The translations under genes were made by a program, and so were the position numbers. Below the pieces are notes generated by a model. The model did not search any database and had not been told where the DNA came from. It saw only the letters and a list, made by a program, of their open reading frames with translations. Shown one piece after another: positions 16,576-25,244 of a DNA stretch of 64,000 nucleotides (positions are counted from its first letter, which is position 1; each line of letters starts with the position of its first letter). The stretch is from Bacteroidota bacterium (GTDB taxonomy: Bacteria; Bacteroidota; Bacteroidia; Chitinophagales; Chitinophagaceae). Location of the stretch: NCBI GenBank assembly GCA_026391435.1, contig JAPLEJ010000005.1, forward strand, positions 1-64,000, read 5' to 3'.

Positions 16576-18003
16576 ATGAGAAAATTATTATTTTTTATTG
16601 CCATTTTTATTTCATTTTCACTTTTCGCACAGGAGCATAATGCAAGTTTAAAATACACAGTGCCCTCTGATAAATTAGTGCAAGCCAAAATTCAGGAGTG
16701 GCGTAAAATTAAATTTGGATTACTCATGCATTGGGGTACATATAGCCAATGGGGCGTAGTAGAAAGCTGGTCTCTATGCCCGGAAGATGAAGGCTGGACG
16801 CAACGAAAAGGTCCTTTTGCCAAAGATTGGTTTGGATATAAACAAGCCTATGAAAATTTACAAACTACTTTTAATCCAATTAAATTTAATCCTACCAAAT
16901 GGGCGCAAGCTGCGAAAAATGCGGGAATGAAATATGTAGTATTTACTACAAAACATCATGATGGCTTTTGCATGTTTGATACCAAGCAAACGGATTATAA
17001 AATTACTAGCGTAAAATCTCCTTTTTCTAAAAATGCAAAAGCAAATGTTACAAAGGAAGTTTTTAATGCTTTTAGAGCACAAGGTTTTATGACTGGTGCT
17101 TATTTTTCTAAACCAGATTGGAATACACCAGACTATTGGTGGAAATATTTTCCACCTAAGGATCGAAATGTTTCTTATGATCCCAAAAAGTATCCTGAGC
17201 GCTGGAACGCATTCAAAAAATTTACTTATAATCAAATCGAAGAATTAATGAGTGGTTATGGTAAAGTGGATATTTTATGGTTGGATGGCGGTTGGGTTCG
17301 CCCTTATAGTTCTATTGACACTTCGGTTGAATGGCAACGCACTATTACACATAATCAAGATATTGACATGGGAAATATTGCTGCAATGGCTAGAACACAC
17401 CAACCAGGTTTAATGGTAGTGGATCGTACCGTTCATGGCGAATTTGAAAATTATGTGACACCCGAACAACAAGTACCTGCCACTTATTTACCTTATCCTT
17501 GGGAAAGTTGTATGACATTAGGAAATTCCTGGTCATATGTTCCTAATGATCAATATAAATCATCTCGCAAAGTGATCCATTTGCTTACAGAAATCGTTTC
17601 AAAAAATGGAAATCTACTTTTAAATATTGGGCCAGGCCCTGATGGCGAATGGGATCCTAATGCTTATGCAAGATTAGAGCAAATTGGAAAGTGGATCAAT
17701 ATTAATGGTGAAGCCATATATGATGCTGATGCGGATCCTGCATTACCAGGGCAAGGTAAATGGGTGTTTACCAAAAAACAAGATTGCATATATGCAATTT
17801 ACCAACTTGCAGAAAAAGAAGCCATAGCCGAAACATACAGCTTAAATATAAAATTATACCATCCAATTAAGGAGGTTCAAATTTTAGGTATGGATCAAAA
17901 ATTAAATTATAAGCAAGAAAACAACAATCTCACCATTACTGCACCTTCCACAAAAATAAATGCCAATACCGAAGCTGTGGTATTTAAAATATCATTTAAA
18001 TAG
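16576..18003 (+). CDS. Alpha-L-fucosidase, GH29
   Basis: A 475-residue exported glycosidase: signal peptide (ends near LFAQ), then the GH29 catalytic barrel (FGLLMHWGTYSQWGVVESWS, FTTKHHDGFCMFDTKQT, YGKVDILWLDGGW) and a small C-terminal beta domain. The nucleophile should be Asp237 in WLDGGW, since GH29 enzymes are retaining. The protein likely removes fucose from glycans in the periplasm or at the surface. No partner SusCD pair is close. A strong terminator follows at 18033-18071. Confidence 0.88.
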   Translation: MRKLLFFIAIFISFSLFAQEHNASLKYTVPSDKLVQAKIQEWRKIKFGLLMHWGTYSQWGVVESWSLCPEDEGWTQRKGPFAKDWFGYKQAYENLQTTFNPIKFNPTKWAQAAKNAGMKYVVFTTKHHDGFCMFDTKQTDYKITSVKSPFSKNAKANVTKEVFNAFRAQGFMTGAYFSKPDWNTPDYWWKYFPPKDRNVSYDPKKYPERWNAFKKFTYNQIEELMSGYGKVDILWLDGGWVRPYSSIDTSVEWQRTITHNQDIDMGNIAAMARTHQPGLMVVDRTVHGEFENYVTPEQQVPATYLPYPWESCMTLGNSWSYVPNDQYKSSRKVIHLLTEIVSKNGNLLLNIGPGPDGEWDPNAYARLEQIGKWININGEAIYDADADPALPGQGKWVFTKKQDCIYAIYQLAEKEAIAETYSLNIKLYHPIKEVQILGMDQKLNYKQENNNLTITAPSTKINANTEAVVFKISFK

Positions 18004-18032
18004 CCGCAGCAATATTCATTTAAATTTTTTAT

Positions 18033-18071
18033 GATGCATATTAGTTTCAATACTAATATGCATCCTTTTTT
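18033..18071 (+). terminator. Terminator after the fucosidase gene
   Basis: GATGCATATTAGT (18033-18045) pairs perfectly with ACTAATATGCATC (18052-18064) over a 6-nt loop; CTTTTTT follows. A 13-bp stem with a T run is a textbook intrinsic terminator, and it insulates the arsR promoter. Confidence 0.85.
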
Positions 18072-18147
18072 ATACTGGATTCAGTATAATTCCTTAGTCA
18101 CTTGATCCGAAATCTTCATAAATGGAGGTTCAGCGAGTAGATAAACT

Positions 18148-18186
18148 TTTGTCAATTAAATAATTAATCGTAATTTTACGATTAAT
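18148..18186 (+). promoter_or_regulatory. arsR promoter overlapped by a 24-bp palindromic operator
   Basis: TTTG (18148-18151), a 19-nt spacer and TAATTTTA (18171-18178) form a promoter close to the TTTG-N19-TAnnTTTG consensus. A palindrome with perfect 11-bp arms covers 18163-18186: the left arm is ATTAATCGTAA, then a TT centre, then its exact reverse complement. It covers the whole -7 element and reaches the base before the ATG. ArsR dimers bind such inverted repeats and leave when As(III) binds. Confidence 0.8.
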
Positions 18187-18519
18187 ATGGGAACCACCAA
18201 AACAGCCGAATACACCTCAAAGGAATTAAGAATTGCTAAATACGCAAAAGCACTTTCACATCCTGCAAGAATTGCAATTTTAAATTTATTATTAAAAAAA
18301 CAATCCTGTATTTGCGGCGATATTGTTGACGACTTGCCTTTATCTCAATCTACCGTTTCGCAACATTTAAAGGAATTAAAGGAAGCAGGTTTGATAAAGG
18401 GAGATATTGATGGGGCTTCGGTTTGTTATTGTATTGACGTAAAGGAGTGGAATAAAGCAGTATTACAATTGAATGAATTATTTGAAAAAATGAACATAGC
18501 ACCAGTTAAATGCTGTTGA
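18187..18519 (+). CDS. arsR: ArsR-family arsenic-responsive repressor
   Basis: A 110-residue winged-helix protein with the ArsR core [14 protein letters not shown], then [30 protein letters not shown] as DNA-binding helices. C41 and C43 sit where type I ArsR proteins carry the CVCDLC metalloid site; a second pair (C80, C82) and a terminal pair (C109, C110) could supply the third ligand. It should repress its own operon until As(III) binds. It is followed 43 bp later by arsM. The message is probably leaderless. Confidence 0.93.
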   Translation: MGTTKTAEYTSKELRIAKYAKALSHPARIAILNLLLKKQSCICGDIVDDLPLSQSTVSQHLKELKEAGLIKGDIDGASVCYCIDVKEWNKAVLQLNELFEKMNIAPVKCC

Positions 18520-18562
18520 TAAAAATATTTTAGAACATTTTTTAAAAATTAAAATTTTAAAT

Positions 18563-19408
18563 ATGCAAACCGAAGCGCAATTAAAAGAAATCGTAAAGAA
18601 AAAATACAGTGAAATTGCTTTACAGGATAAAGAAACAAATATGTCCTCTTGTTGTGGGGCTGGAGGCTGCTCCACTGAGATTTATAATATTATGTCAGAG
18701 GATTATACTGCCTTAAAAGGTTATAATGTCGATGCTGATTTGGGTCTTGGCTGTGGACTTCCAACTCAATTTGCTCAAATTAAAAAAGGGGATGTAGTGG
18801 TTGATTTAGGAAGTGGCGCAGGGAATGATTGTTTTATTGCCCGACATGAAACGGGTGAAACAGGCAAAGTGATTGGTATTGATTTTACACCAGCCATGAT
18901 TGAAAAAGCCAGGTCAAACGCCGAAGTGAGAGGTTTTAATAATGTCGAATTTAGACAAGGAGATATTGAGTCGATGCCTATTACTTCAAATGCTGCTGAT
19001 GTTATTGTAAGCAATTGTGTCCTGAATTTGGTTCCTAATAAGGACGCCGTTATTAAGGATATATACCGAGTATTAAAACCTGGCGGTCACTTTAGTATTT
19101 CAGATGTTGTTTTAGTGGGCGCTTTACCCGAAGGGTTAAGAAAAGATGCTGAAATGTATGCTGGCTGTGTTTCTGGAGCAATTCAAAAGGAAGTATATAT
19201 GGAATTAATACATGCGAATGGCTTTGAACAAATAACCATTCAAAAGGAAAAACCCATTATCATTCCAGATGACATTTTAATTAATTATTTAACACCTGAG
19301 CAACTTATTGCTTTTAAAAATGGGGATACTGGTATTTTTAGCGTTACGGTTTTTGCAAAAAAACCAACAAGTGAAAATAAGTGTGTTCCTGGGGGAGGCT
19401 GTTGCTAA
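18563..19408 (+). CDS. arsM: Arsenite S-adenosylmethionine methyltransferase
   Basis: A 281-residue ArsM. The SAM site is VVDLGSGAGND (residue 80 on) with GIDFTPAMI after it. The three As(III)-binding cysteines of the family are all present: C64 in GLGCG, C152 in SNCVLNL and C202 in AGCVSGA. A CCGAGGC cluster at 30-36 and CVPGGGCC at the end add cysteine-rich tails. It turns arsenite into methylated, often volatile, species. It lies between arsR and arsC. Confidence 0.95.
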   Translation: MQTEAQLKEIVKKKYSEIALQDKETNMSSCCGAGGCSTEIYNIMSEDYTALKGYNVDADLGLGCGLPTQFAQIKKGDVVVDLGSGAGNDCFIARHETGETGKVIGIDFTPAMIEKARSNAEVRGFNNVEFRQGDIESMPITSNAADVIVSNCVLNLVPNKDAVIKDIYRVLKPGGHFSISDVVLVGALPEGLRKDAEMYAGCVSGAIQKEVYMELIHANGFEQITIQKEKPIIIPDDILINYLTPEQLIAFKNGDTGIFSVTVFAKKPTSENKCVPGGGCC

Positions 19409-19425
19409 TTCAAAAATTAATTTTA

Positions 19426-19839
19426 ATGAAAAATATATTAGTATTATGTACAGGCAATAGTTGCCGTAGTCAAATGGCAGAAGGGTATTTAAACTTTTTT
19501 GCTAAAGGTAAAGCCAATGTATATAGTGCAGGTATTGAAACACATGGTGTAAATCCAAAAGCCATTGAAACCATGATGGAAGATGGGATTGATATTACAA
19601 ATCATACTTCCAACAATATATTAGAATATAAAGACATTGAATTTGATTACATTATTACAGTTTGTGATCATGCAAAGGAACGCTGCCCTTATTTCCCAAG
19701 TAAGGCTTTAAAATTTCACTATAATTTCCCAGATCCAGCTAAAGCAATGGGTTCACCAGAAGCAATAAAACAATCCTTTGCTTCTACAAGGGAATTGATA
19801 AAAAGATATTGCGAGGAATTTATTCAAACCCATTTCTAG
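19426..19839 (+). CDS. arsC: Thioredoxin-coupled arsenate reductase
   Basis: A 137-residue low-molecular-weight-phosphatase-fold reductase. The P-loop is CTGNSCRS (nucleophile C8, with CX5R), and the redox pair is in VCDHAKERCP, where six residues separate the two cysteines as in the Staphylococcus aureus type. It reduces As(V) to As(III), the substrate for ArsM. An upstream in-frame start at 19381 would overlap arsM; ATG 19426 gives the standard N-terminus and a 17-bp gap. Confidence 0.93.
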   Translation: MKNILVLCTGNSCRSQMAEGYLNFFAKGKANVYSAGIETHGVNPKAIETMMEDGIDITNHTSNNILEYKDIEFDYIITVCDHAKERCPYFPSKALKFHYNFPDPAKAMGSPEAIKQSFASTRELIKRYCEEFIQTHF

Positions 19840-19919
19840 TAATAGTTCACTTCATGTTTTATTAACATTAGGTCTTGCAAATATTTTGTAATTTAGGTTA
19901 TTGAAATAAACGACCAACT

Positions 19920-22328
19920 ATGAAAAAATCAATTTTACTCAGCATAACATTGTGCTTCACTTTATGGGTAAACGCACAAATTATTCCTGCACCTATAACC
20001 CTTCCTAATGGTTGGAAACTAAGCCCAGTAGGTACATCTTTTGGTTTAGGCGACTTGCCATTAAATATAGCGGTTAGCAAAACAGGCAATTGGATGGCAG
20101 TTACTAATAATGGGCATGGAGTACAAGCCATTCAATTAATAGAAACTACTTCAAATAAAGTAGTTGATTCCATTGTGATTGGTAGATCGTTTTATGGTTT
20201 ACAATTTTCATCAGACGAAAAATATTTATATGCATCTGGTGGTCATGATAATATGATCATAAGGTATGCTTTAAAAGAAAAACATTTATATAATAAAGAT
20301 ACTTTTAAATTAGGAGCGCCATGGCCCAATGCTATTGGGCCTTCTGGTATTGCACTTGATGAAAAGCGAAACTTATTATATGTTGTCACTAGAGAAGATA
20401 AACAACTTTATATCTTTGATTTAACGACTCGTAAAATTGTAAAAAAATTAGGTTTGGATGGGGAAGCGTATACATGTGTTTTAAGTCCAAACAATAATGA
20501 GCTCTATATTAGTTGTTGGGGATGTGATCAGCTAAATACACTTGATTTAACCACATTTAGATGGAAAAGTGCTATTAAAGTAGGGGATAATCCAAATGAA
20601 ATGGTGGTTTCACCCAACGGAAAATATTTATACTTATGTAATTCAAATGATAACAGCGTTTCCGTAATTAATCTAACGACACACCATGTCATTGAAACAT
20701 TAGATGCAGCACTTTATCCTAATTCACCAAGTGGCTCTACCACCAATAGTGTAAGTTTGGATTTTTTACATAAACGATTATATATAGCAAATGCAAATAA
20801 TAATTGCATCGCTGTTTTTGACGTGAGTAACCCAGGTCAAAGTGTAGGTAAAGGCTATATCCCAGTAGGATGGTATCCAACTTCGGTTAGAGTAGTGAAT
20901 AATAAATTATGGGTTGCGAATGGAAAAGGATTTACCTCAAAACCTAATGCATTTGGTCCATCTCCAGTTCGTCCAAGAGAAGAAGTGATTAGCCATGGCG
21001 CTTTATTTAAACCTGGGTCTGAAGTAGAATATATAGGTGATATTTTTAAAGGTACCATGAGTGTGATTACTTTGCCTACGGATAAAGTTTTAACCAATTA
21101 TACTAAAGCCGTTTATAAAAATGTTCCTTATTCAACAGCTAAAACCATTTTTGCTGATTCAACAGCACCTGGATTTCCTATTCCAATGAAGATGAATCAA
21201 AGTTCGCCCATTAAATATGTATTTTATGTGATTAAGGAAAATAGAACTTATGATCAAGTTTTATCAGATATACCAACGGGCAATGGCGATACCAGTTTAT
21301 TGTTATTTGGTAAAAATATAACGCCTAATCAGCATCATATTGCTGAATCATTTGTTTTGCTTGATAATTTTTATGTTGATGCAGAAGTGAGTGCAGATGG
21401 GCACAATTGGACAATGGGTGGTTATGCTACTGATTATTTAGAAAAAACATGGCCAAGTAGTTATAGTAGTAGGGGAGGGACTTATGGTGGCGAAGGAGAG
21501 CGAGAAATTGCGAATAATAAAAATGGATTTTTATGGAATCAGTGTAATAGATATGGAGTAAGTTATAGAACCTATGGAGAATTTGTTTCATCTAATAATC
21601 CTACGATTCCTATTCTGAAAAATCATTTTTGTGCCAAATATCCATCCTATGATTTAGGTATTACAGACGCTTATCGTTTTCAAGTATGGAAAAAAGATTT
21701 TGATTCCTTATTGGCTATCAATAAAGTCCCTCAATTTAATTCGGTTCGATTTGGTAACGATCATACAGAAGGCTTAAGATTAGGTAGGCCTACACCTTAT
21801 GCCCATGTTGCAGACAATGATTATGCAGTGGGTTTATTTATTGAAGCATTGTCAAAAAGTTCAATTTGGAATGAAACAGCTGTGTTTATTTTAGAAGATG
21901 ATGCGCAAAATGGCTCTGATCATGTGGATGCACACCGAAGTACAGCCTATGTGGCAGGTGGTTTTGTTAAAAGAAGTTTTGTTGATCATACTCCATATTC
22001 AACGACTTCTATGTTACGAACAATGGAGTTAATTTTAGGGATACCTCCTATGACGCAGTATGATGCTGCTGCAATGCCACTTTGGAGATCTTTTGATTCC
22101 ACCGCAAAGCCTTTTGTTTTTTCAGCTATTGCTCCAAAAATTAATACCAATACTCGAAATACGGCTCGTAATGAATGGCAACAAAAATCGGAGCAATTTA
22201 ATTTTGCTGTTGAAGATGCCGTCAATGACTTTGAGTTTAATAAAGTGTTATGGCATGGATTAAAAGGAAATGTACCTTACCCAGCACCACGCCGTGCTGC
22301 ATTTGTAACACCAACTGACAATGATTAA
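19920..22328 (+). CDS. Secreted YncE-type beta-propeller fused to a phosphoesterase
   Basis: An 802-residue exported protein. After the signal peptide, about residues 30-370 form a YncE-like propeller (repeated blades such as LSPNNNELYISCWGCDQ and VSPNGKYLYLCNSNDNSVS). From about 430 there is a phosphoesterase domain of the alkaline-phosphatase superfamily: VFYVIKENRTYDQVL with the metal-site residues, DNFYVDAEVSADGHNW, FILEDDAQNGSDHVDAHRS. The fusion is a known Bacteroidota architecture; the substrate is not. It overlaps the arginase gene by 8 bp. A weak Pho-box-like pair lies at 19850-19871. Confidence 0.88.
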   Translation: MKKSILLSITLCFTLWVNAQIIPAPITLPNGWKLSPVGTSFGLGDLPLNIAVSKTGNWMAVTNNGHGVQAIQLIETTSNKVVDSIVIGRSFYGLQFSSDEKYLYASGGHDNMIIRYALKEKHLYNKDTFKLGAPWPNAIGPSGIALDEKRNLLYVVTREDKQLYIFDLTTRKIVKKLGLDGEAYTCVLSPNNNELYISCWGCDQLNTLDLTTFRWKSAIKVGDNPNEMVVSPNGKYLYLCNSNDNSVSVINLTTHHVIETLDAALYPNSPSGSTTNSVSLDFLHKRLYIANANNNCIAVFDVSNPGQSVGKGYIPVGWYPTSVRVVNNKLWVANGKGFTSKPNAFGPSPVRPREEVISHGALFKPGSEVEYIGDIFKGTMSVITLPTDKVLTNYTKAVYKNVPYSTAKTIFADSTAPGFPIPMKMNQSSPIKYVFYVIKENRTYDQVLSDIPTGNGDTSLLLFGKNITPNQHHIAESFVLLDNFYVDAEVSADGHNWTMGGYATDYLEKTWPSSYSSRGGTYGGEGEREIANNKNGFLWNQCNRYGVSYRTYGEFVSSNNPTIPILKNHFCAKYPSYDLGITDAYRFQVWKKDFDSLLAINKVPQFNSVRFGNDHTEGLRLGRPTPYAHVADNDYAVGLFIEALSKSSIWNETAVFILEDDAQNGSDHVDAHRSTAYVAGGFVKRSFVDHTPYSTTSMLRTMELILGIPPMTQYDAAAMPLWRSFDSTAKPFVFSAIAPKINTNTRNTARNEWQQKSEQFNFAVEDAVNDFEFNKVLWHGLKGNVPYPAPRRAAFVTPTDND

Positions 22329-23271
22329 AATCATTAAGAATAGATCCGATATTGGCGCGGGTACCCGCGGCTCCGATATGGGTATTGATGCTATTGAAAT
22401 AGCTGCGATTAATCAGAATAATGATTTTTTTCATCGTCACTTATTTTTGGATGTGGCAACGCATAATGAATCCATCTATCAAAAAAATACAAATGATTTC
22501 GCTAAACGAATAGAGCAGGTAAAAGAACAATGTCAAAGAGTAGCTAACGCTGTAACAAGTACCATACATGAAGGATATTTTCCATTGGTATTATCTGGCG
22601 ATCACTCATCTGCATTAGGTACTATGAGCGGAATAAAAGCAGCTAACCCAGATAAAAGATTAGGCGTTATTTGGATAGACGCTCACGCCGACTTGCATTC
22701 TCCATTTACCTCTCCATCTGGTAATATTCATGGAATGCCACTCGCCGCAGCATTGAATATGGATCATATTGAATCCCAAATCAATGAACCCAGCAATGCG
22801 ACAATTTCTCAGTGGGATATTTTAAAAAACATTTCAATCCCAGGACCCAAAGTAGTTCCTTCTGATTTAATTTATTTTGGTTTGCGTGATTATGAATCTG
22901 CTGAAAAAAATATCATCGATCAATATCATATTCAATTTTATAAAGTTGAAGAGATGAGACAAAAGGGATTATTAGATTGTATACAAGAGGCTATTCAACA
23001 GTTAAATAGTTGTGATCAAATTTATATTTCTTTTGATGTTGACTCTATGGATTGTGACACCGTCTCCTATGGCACAGGTACGCCAGTTCCTGTAGGTTTT
23101 TCATCAGAGGAAATAACACAAATCATAGCGCAATTTTTACTAACGGAAAAAGTATGTTGTATTGAATTTGCTGAGATCAATCCACTATTAGATAATAAAG
23201 GAAATAAAATGGCCGAAACGGCCTTTCTGGTTTTAGATCAAATCGCGAACCGTTTAAATCTGTTTAATTAG
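22321..23271 (+). CDS. rocF: Arginase
   Basis: A 316-residue ureohydrolase. The binuclear manganese ligands are visible: H95 in GDHS, the DAHADLH cluster (D120, H122, D124) and FDVDSMD (residue 234 region). It hydrolyses arginine to ornithine and urea. The NIHGMPLAA and SYGTGTPVPVGFS loops match true arginase rather than agmatinase. The ATG lies within the last 8 bp of the phosphoesterase gene, so translation is coupled, an odd partnership. Confidence 0.92.
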   Translation: MIKIIKNRSDIGAGTRGSDMGIDAIEIAAINQNNDFFHRHLFLDVATHNESIYQKNTNDFAKRIEQVKEQCQRVANAVTSTIHEGYFPLVLSGDHSSALGTMSGIKAANPDKRLGVIWIDAHADLHSPFTSPSGNIHGMPLAAALNMDHIESQINEPSNATISQWDILKNISIPGPKVVPSDLIYFGLRDYESAEKNIIDQYHIQFYKVEEMRQKGLLDCIQEAIQQLNSCDQIYISFDVDSMDCDTVSYGTGTPVPVGFSSEEITQIIAQFLLTEKVCCIEFAEINPLLDNKGNKMAETAFLVLDQIANRLNLFN

Positions 23272-23348
23272 TCTTTACTTATCTTTCACAAAATGTATAC
23301 AAGTAAAATAGGTTAAACAAAGTAGGCCTATCAATTTTATTTTAATTA

Positions 23349-23382
23349 TTTGTTTAATATTGAGCCCAATGCTTTATTTTTA
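23349..23382 (+). promoter_or_regulatory. Candidate promoter of the CDGSH gene
   Basis: TTTG (23349-23352), 22 nt, then TATTTTTA (23375-23382), one base from TAnnTTTG, 17 nt before the ATG at 23400. Spacing is at the long edge of the usual range. Confidence 0.35.
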
Positions 23383-23399
23383 GGGCCTAAAAAATATAT

Positions 23400-23624
23400 A
23401 TGTCAACTAAAATTACCATTAACAATAATGGCTCTTTAAAAGTAGAAGGAGATTTCACCTTAGTAGATCGTGCTGGAAATACTTACGATGTTGCAGGACG
23501 TGAAGTAATAGGGCTTTGTCGTTGCGGATTAAGTAAAAACAAGCCTTTTTGTGATGGCGCCCACAATGGAAATTTTGAGCATGAAGCGACAGCTTTTGCG
23601 CTTCCTCCAAAGAAAATATCATAA
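23400..23624 (+). CDS. CDGSH iron-sulfur protein
   Basis: A 74-residue protein with one CDGSH [2Fe-2S] site: CRCGLSKNKPFCDGAH, ligands C40, C42, C51 and H55. It is the single-motif, soluble bacterial type that resembles mitoNEET; such proteins transfer clusters or electrons. It is probably first in an operon with the DinB-like gene 29 bp downstream. Confidence 0.92.
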   Translation: MSTKITINNNGSLKVEGDFTLVDRAGNTYDVAGREVIGLCRCGLSKNKPFCDGAHNGNFEHEATAFALPPKKIS

Positions 23625-23653
23625 ACACATTGATCCTTTGAAATGGCTATAAG

Positions 23654-24115
23654 ATGAATAAATTATCCTCTGTTCTTGATCAATTAGAATCAAAAATTTC
23701 CCGGTATGCCGAAATCAATCCAATGGTTTCGGAAGCTACTGTGGGTTGGCATATAGAACATAGCTTACTAGTAATTATTCAAATTATAGAAGCCATGAAA
23801 AATACTGATCCTAGTTTATATCAATGGCGCTTTAATAAGAAAAGGACAATTGTTTTTTTCTTAAAAAGCTTTCCAAGAGGCCGTGCTAAAGCACCTGCAT
23901 CCGTTTTGCCTTCTTCAAATATTACTCCAAATTCATTAATTGAAAGCTTCGCAAAAGCCAGAGAAAGTATAAAATCATTAGATGCCATGGCACCCAATCA
24001 CTATTTTACACATCCCTTTTTTGGGCAGTTAAATATTAAGCCTAGTCGTACATTTTTTGCGATCCATACCAACCATCATCTTAAAATCATTAATGATATT
24101 ATCGTTAAGGATTAA
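23654..24115 (+). CDS. DinB-like/DUF1569-like protein
   Basis: A 153-residue helical protein with the histidine pattern of the DinB superfamily: GWHIEHS near residue 33 and FAIHTNHHLKII near 137-147. These histidines form a metal site in the fold. Members include thiol-dependent transferases, but here no substrate can be deduced. It follows the CDGSH gene by 29 bp. Confidence 0.7.
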   Translation: MNKLSSVLDQLESKISRYAEINPMVSEATVGWHIEHSLLVIIQIIEAMKNTDPSLYQWRFNKKRTIVFFLKSFPRGRAKAPASVLPSSNITPNSLIESFAKARESIKSLDAMAPNHYFTHPFFGQLNIKPSRTFFAIHTNHHLKIINDIIVKD

Positions 24116-24171
24116 TAATCTTATCTGTTGCATTAACAATTTCGGTACATTTAAGTATCAAATTATTTGTT

Positions 24172-25011
24172 ATGACTACTTCTAAAATGGCACCCGATTC
24201 TCGTAGAAAATTTATTAAAAACATCTCGCTTGCTTCCGCTTTATTACTTACTGGTAAATGGACAACTTTAAGTGCTGCAGAAGTATTGGCTTATCGTGAT
24301 AAAGTGAAGCTAAGATTTGTCGTAGCCTCTGATGCGCATTATGGTCAGCCAGGTACCCCATATGAACAAATGATGGATACCATAACACAACAAATAAATT
24401 TGTTTCATCAACAAAGCCCTTTGGATTTTTGCGTAATGAATGGAGATCTCATTCACAATGAAAAATCATTCATGCCATTAGTGAAATCTAAATTAGATAT
24501 TTTAACCATGCCGCTCTATGTTACTAGGGGTAATCATGATATGGTTTCGGATGCGTATTGGAATGAAATATGGGGTATGCCTTTAAATCATGATGTTGTA
24601 GTAAAAGACAATGCGATATTATTAGGAGATACTTCCAATGAAAAGGGGTTGTATGTTTCACCCAATTTAGATTGGTTATCTAATAAATTAGAGCAACACA
24701 AAAATAAAAAGCATTGTTTTATTTTTTTACATATTCCTCAAGCCAAATGGACAGCCAATGGAATTGATACCCCTGCTGTATTTGAGATCATTAAAAAATA
24801 TCCGAATGTAAAGGCAGTTTTTCATGGACATGAACATGATCAAGATGGCGTGAAGATGGTTGAAAAAGTACCTTTTCTGTTTGATGCACATATTGGAGGA
24901 AACTGGGGTACGCCTTACAAAGGATTTAGAGTAGTGGAGCTAATGAAGGATAATACGATGATTACATATATGATGAACCCTACTGATAAGATGAAGGAAC
25001 TTAGTTTGTAA
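24172..25011 (+). CDS. Exported calcineurin-type metallophosphoesterase
   Basis: A 279-residue phosphoesterase with a twin-arginine-like signal (SRRKFIKN followed by a hydrophobic stretch ending at LSAAE). The metal motifs are in order: ASDAHYG, NGDLIHN, RGNHDM, FLHIPQ and FHGHEHDQ. It probably folds with its metals in the cytoplasm and is then Tat-exported to act on periplasmic phosphoesters. The 3' end overlaps the convergent VF530 gene by 11 bp. Confidence 0.85.
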   Translation: MTTSKMAPDSRRKFIKNISLASALLLTGKWTTLSAAEVLAYRDKVKLRFVVASDAHYGQPGTPYEQMMDTITQQINLFHQQSPLDFCVMNGDLIHNEKSFMPLVKSKLDILTMPLYVTRGNHDMVSDAYWNEIWGMPLNHDVVVKDNAILLGDTSNEKGLYVSPNLDWLSNKLEQHKNKKHCFIFLHIPQAKWTANGIDTPAVFEIIKKYPNVKAVFHGHEHDQDGVKMVEKVPFLFDAHIGGNWGTPYKGFRVVELMKDNTMITYMMNPTDKMKELSL

Positions 25012-25225
25012 TCATTCTAATATATAATTCTTCCACTTTTGTTCTTGCCCAAGGCGTTTTTCGCAAAAATTTCAAACTTGATTGAATACTTGGATTGCTA
25101 TTAAAGCAATTAATAGGGATATGCTGTCCTAATACTTCCCAGCCAAAATAGGCTACAAGTTCAGTAACTATAAATTCGAGGGTTTTTCCGTGTAAAGGGT
25201 CATTGGACGCTTGTTGCATATGCAA
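25001..25225 (-). CDS. VF530 family small DNA-binding-like protein
   Basis: A 74-residue protein matching VF530 (DUF2132): NDPLHGKTLEFIVTELV, FGWEVLGQHIPINCF and LKFLRKTPWARTKVEELYI. The fold resembles small DNA-binding proteins, but no function is proven. It overlaps the phosphoesterase gene at its 3' end, and its start is only 19 bp from the divergent pseudouridine synthase gene, so the two promoters must overlap. Confidence 0.88.
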   Translation of the reverse strand: MHMQQASNDPLHGKTLEFIVTELVAYFGWEVLGQHIPINCFNSNPSIQSSLKFLRKTPWARTKVEELYIRMITN

Positions 25226-25244
25226 TATTAAGTAATTTGCCGCT

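Noticed and set aside
16858-17235. 125-residue minus-strand frame
   Set aside because: It is a shadow of the fucosidase gene, rich in Cys/Ile/Phe with no family match.
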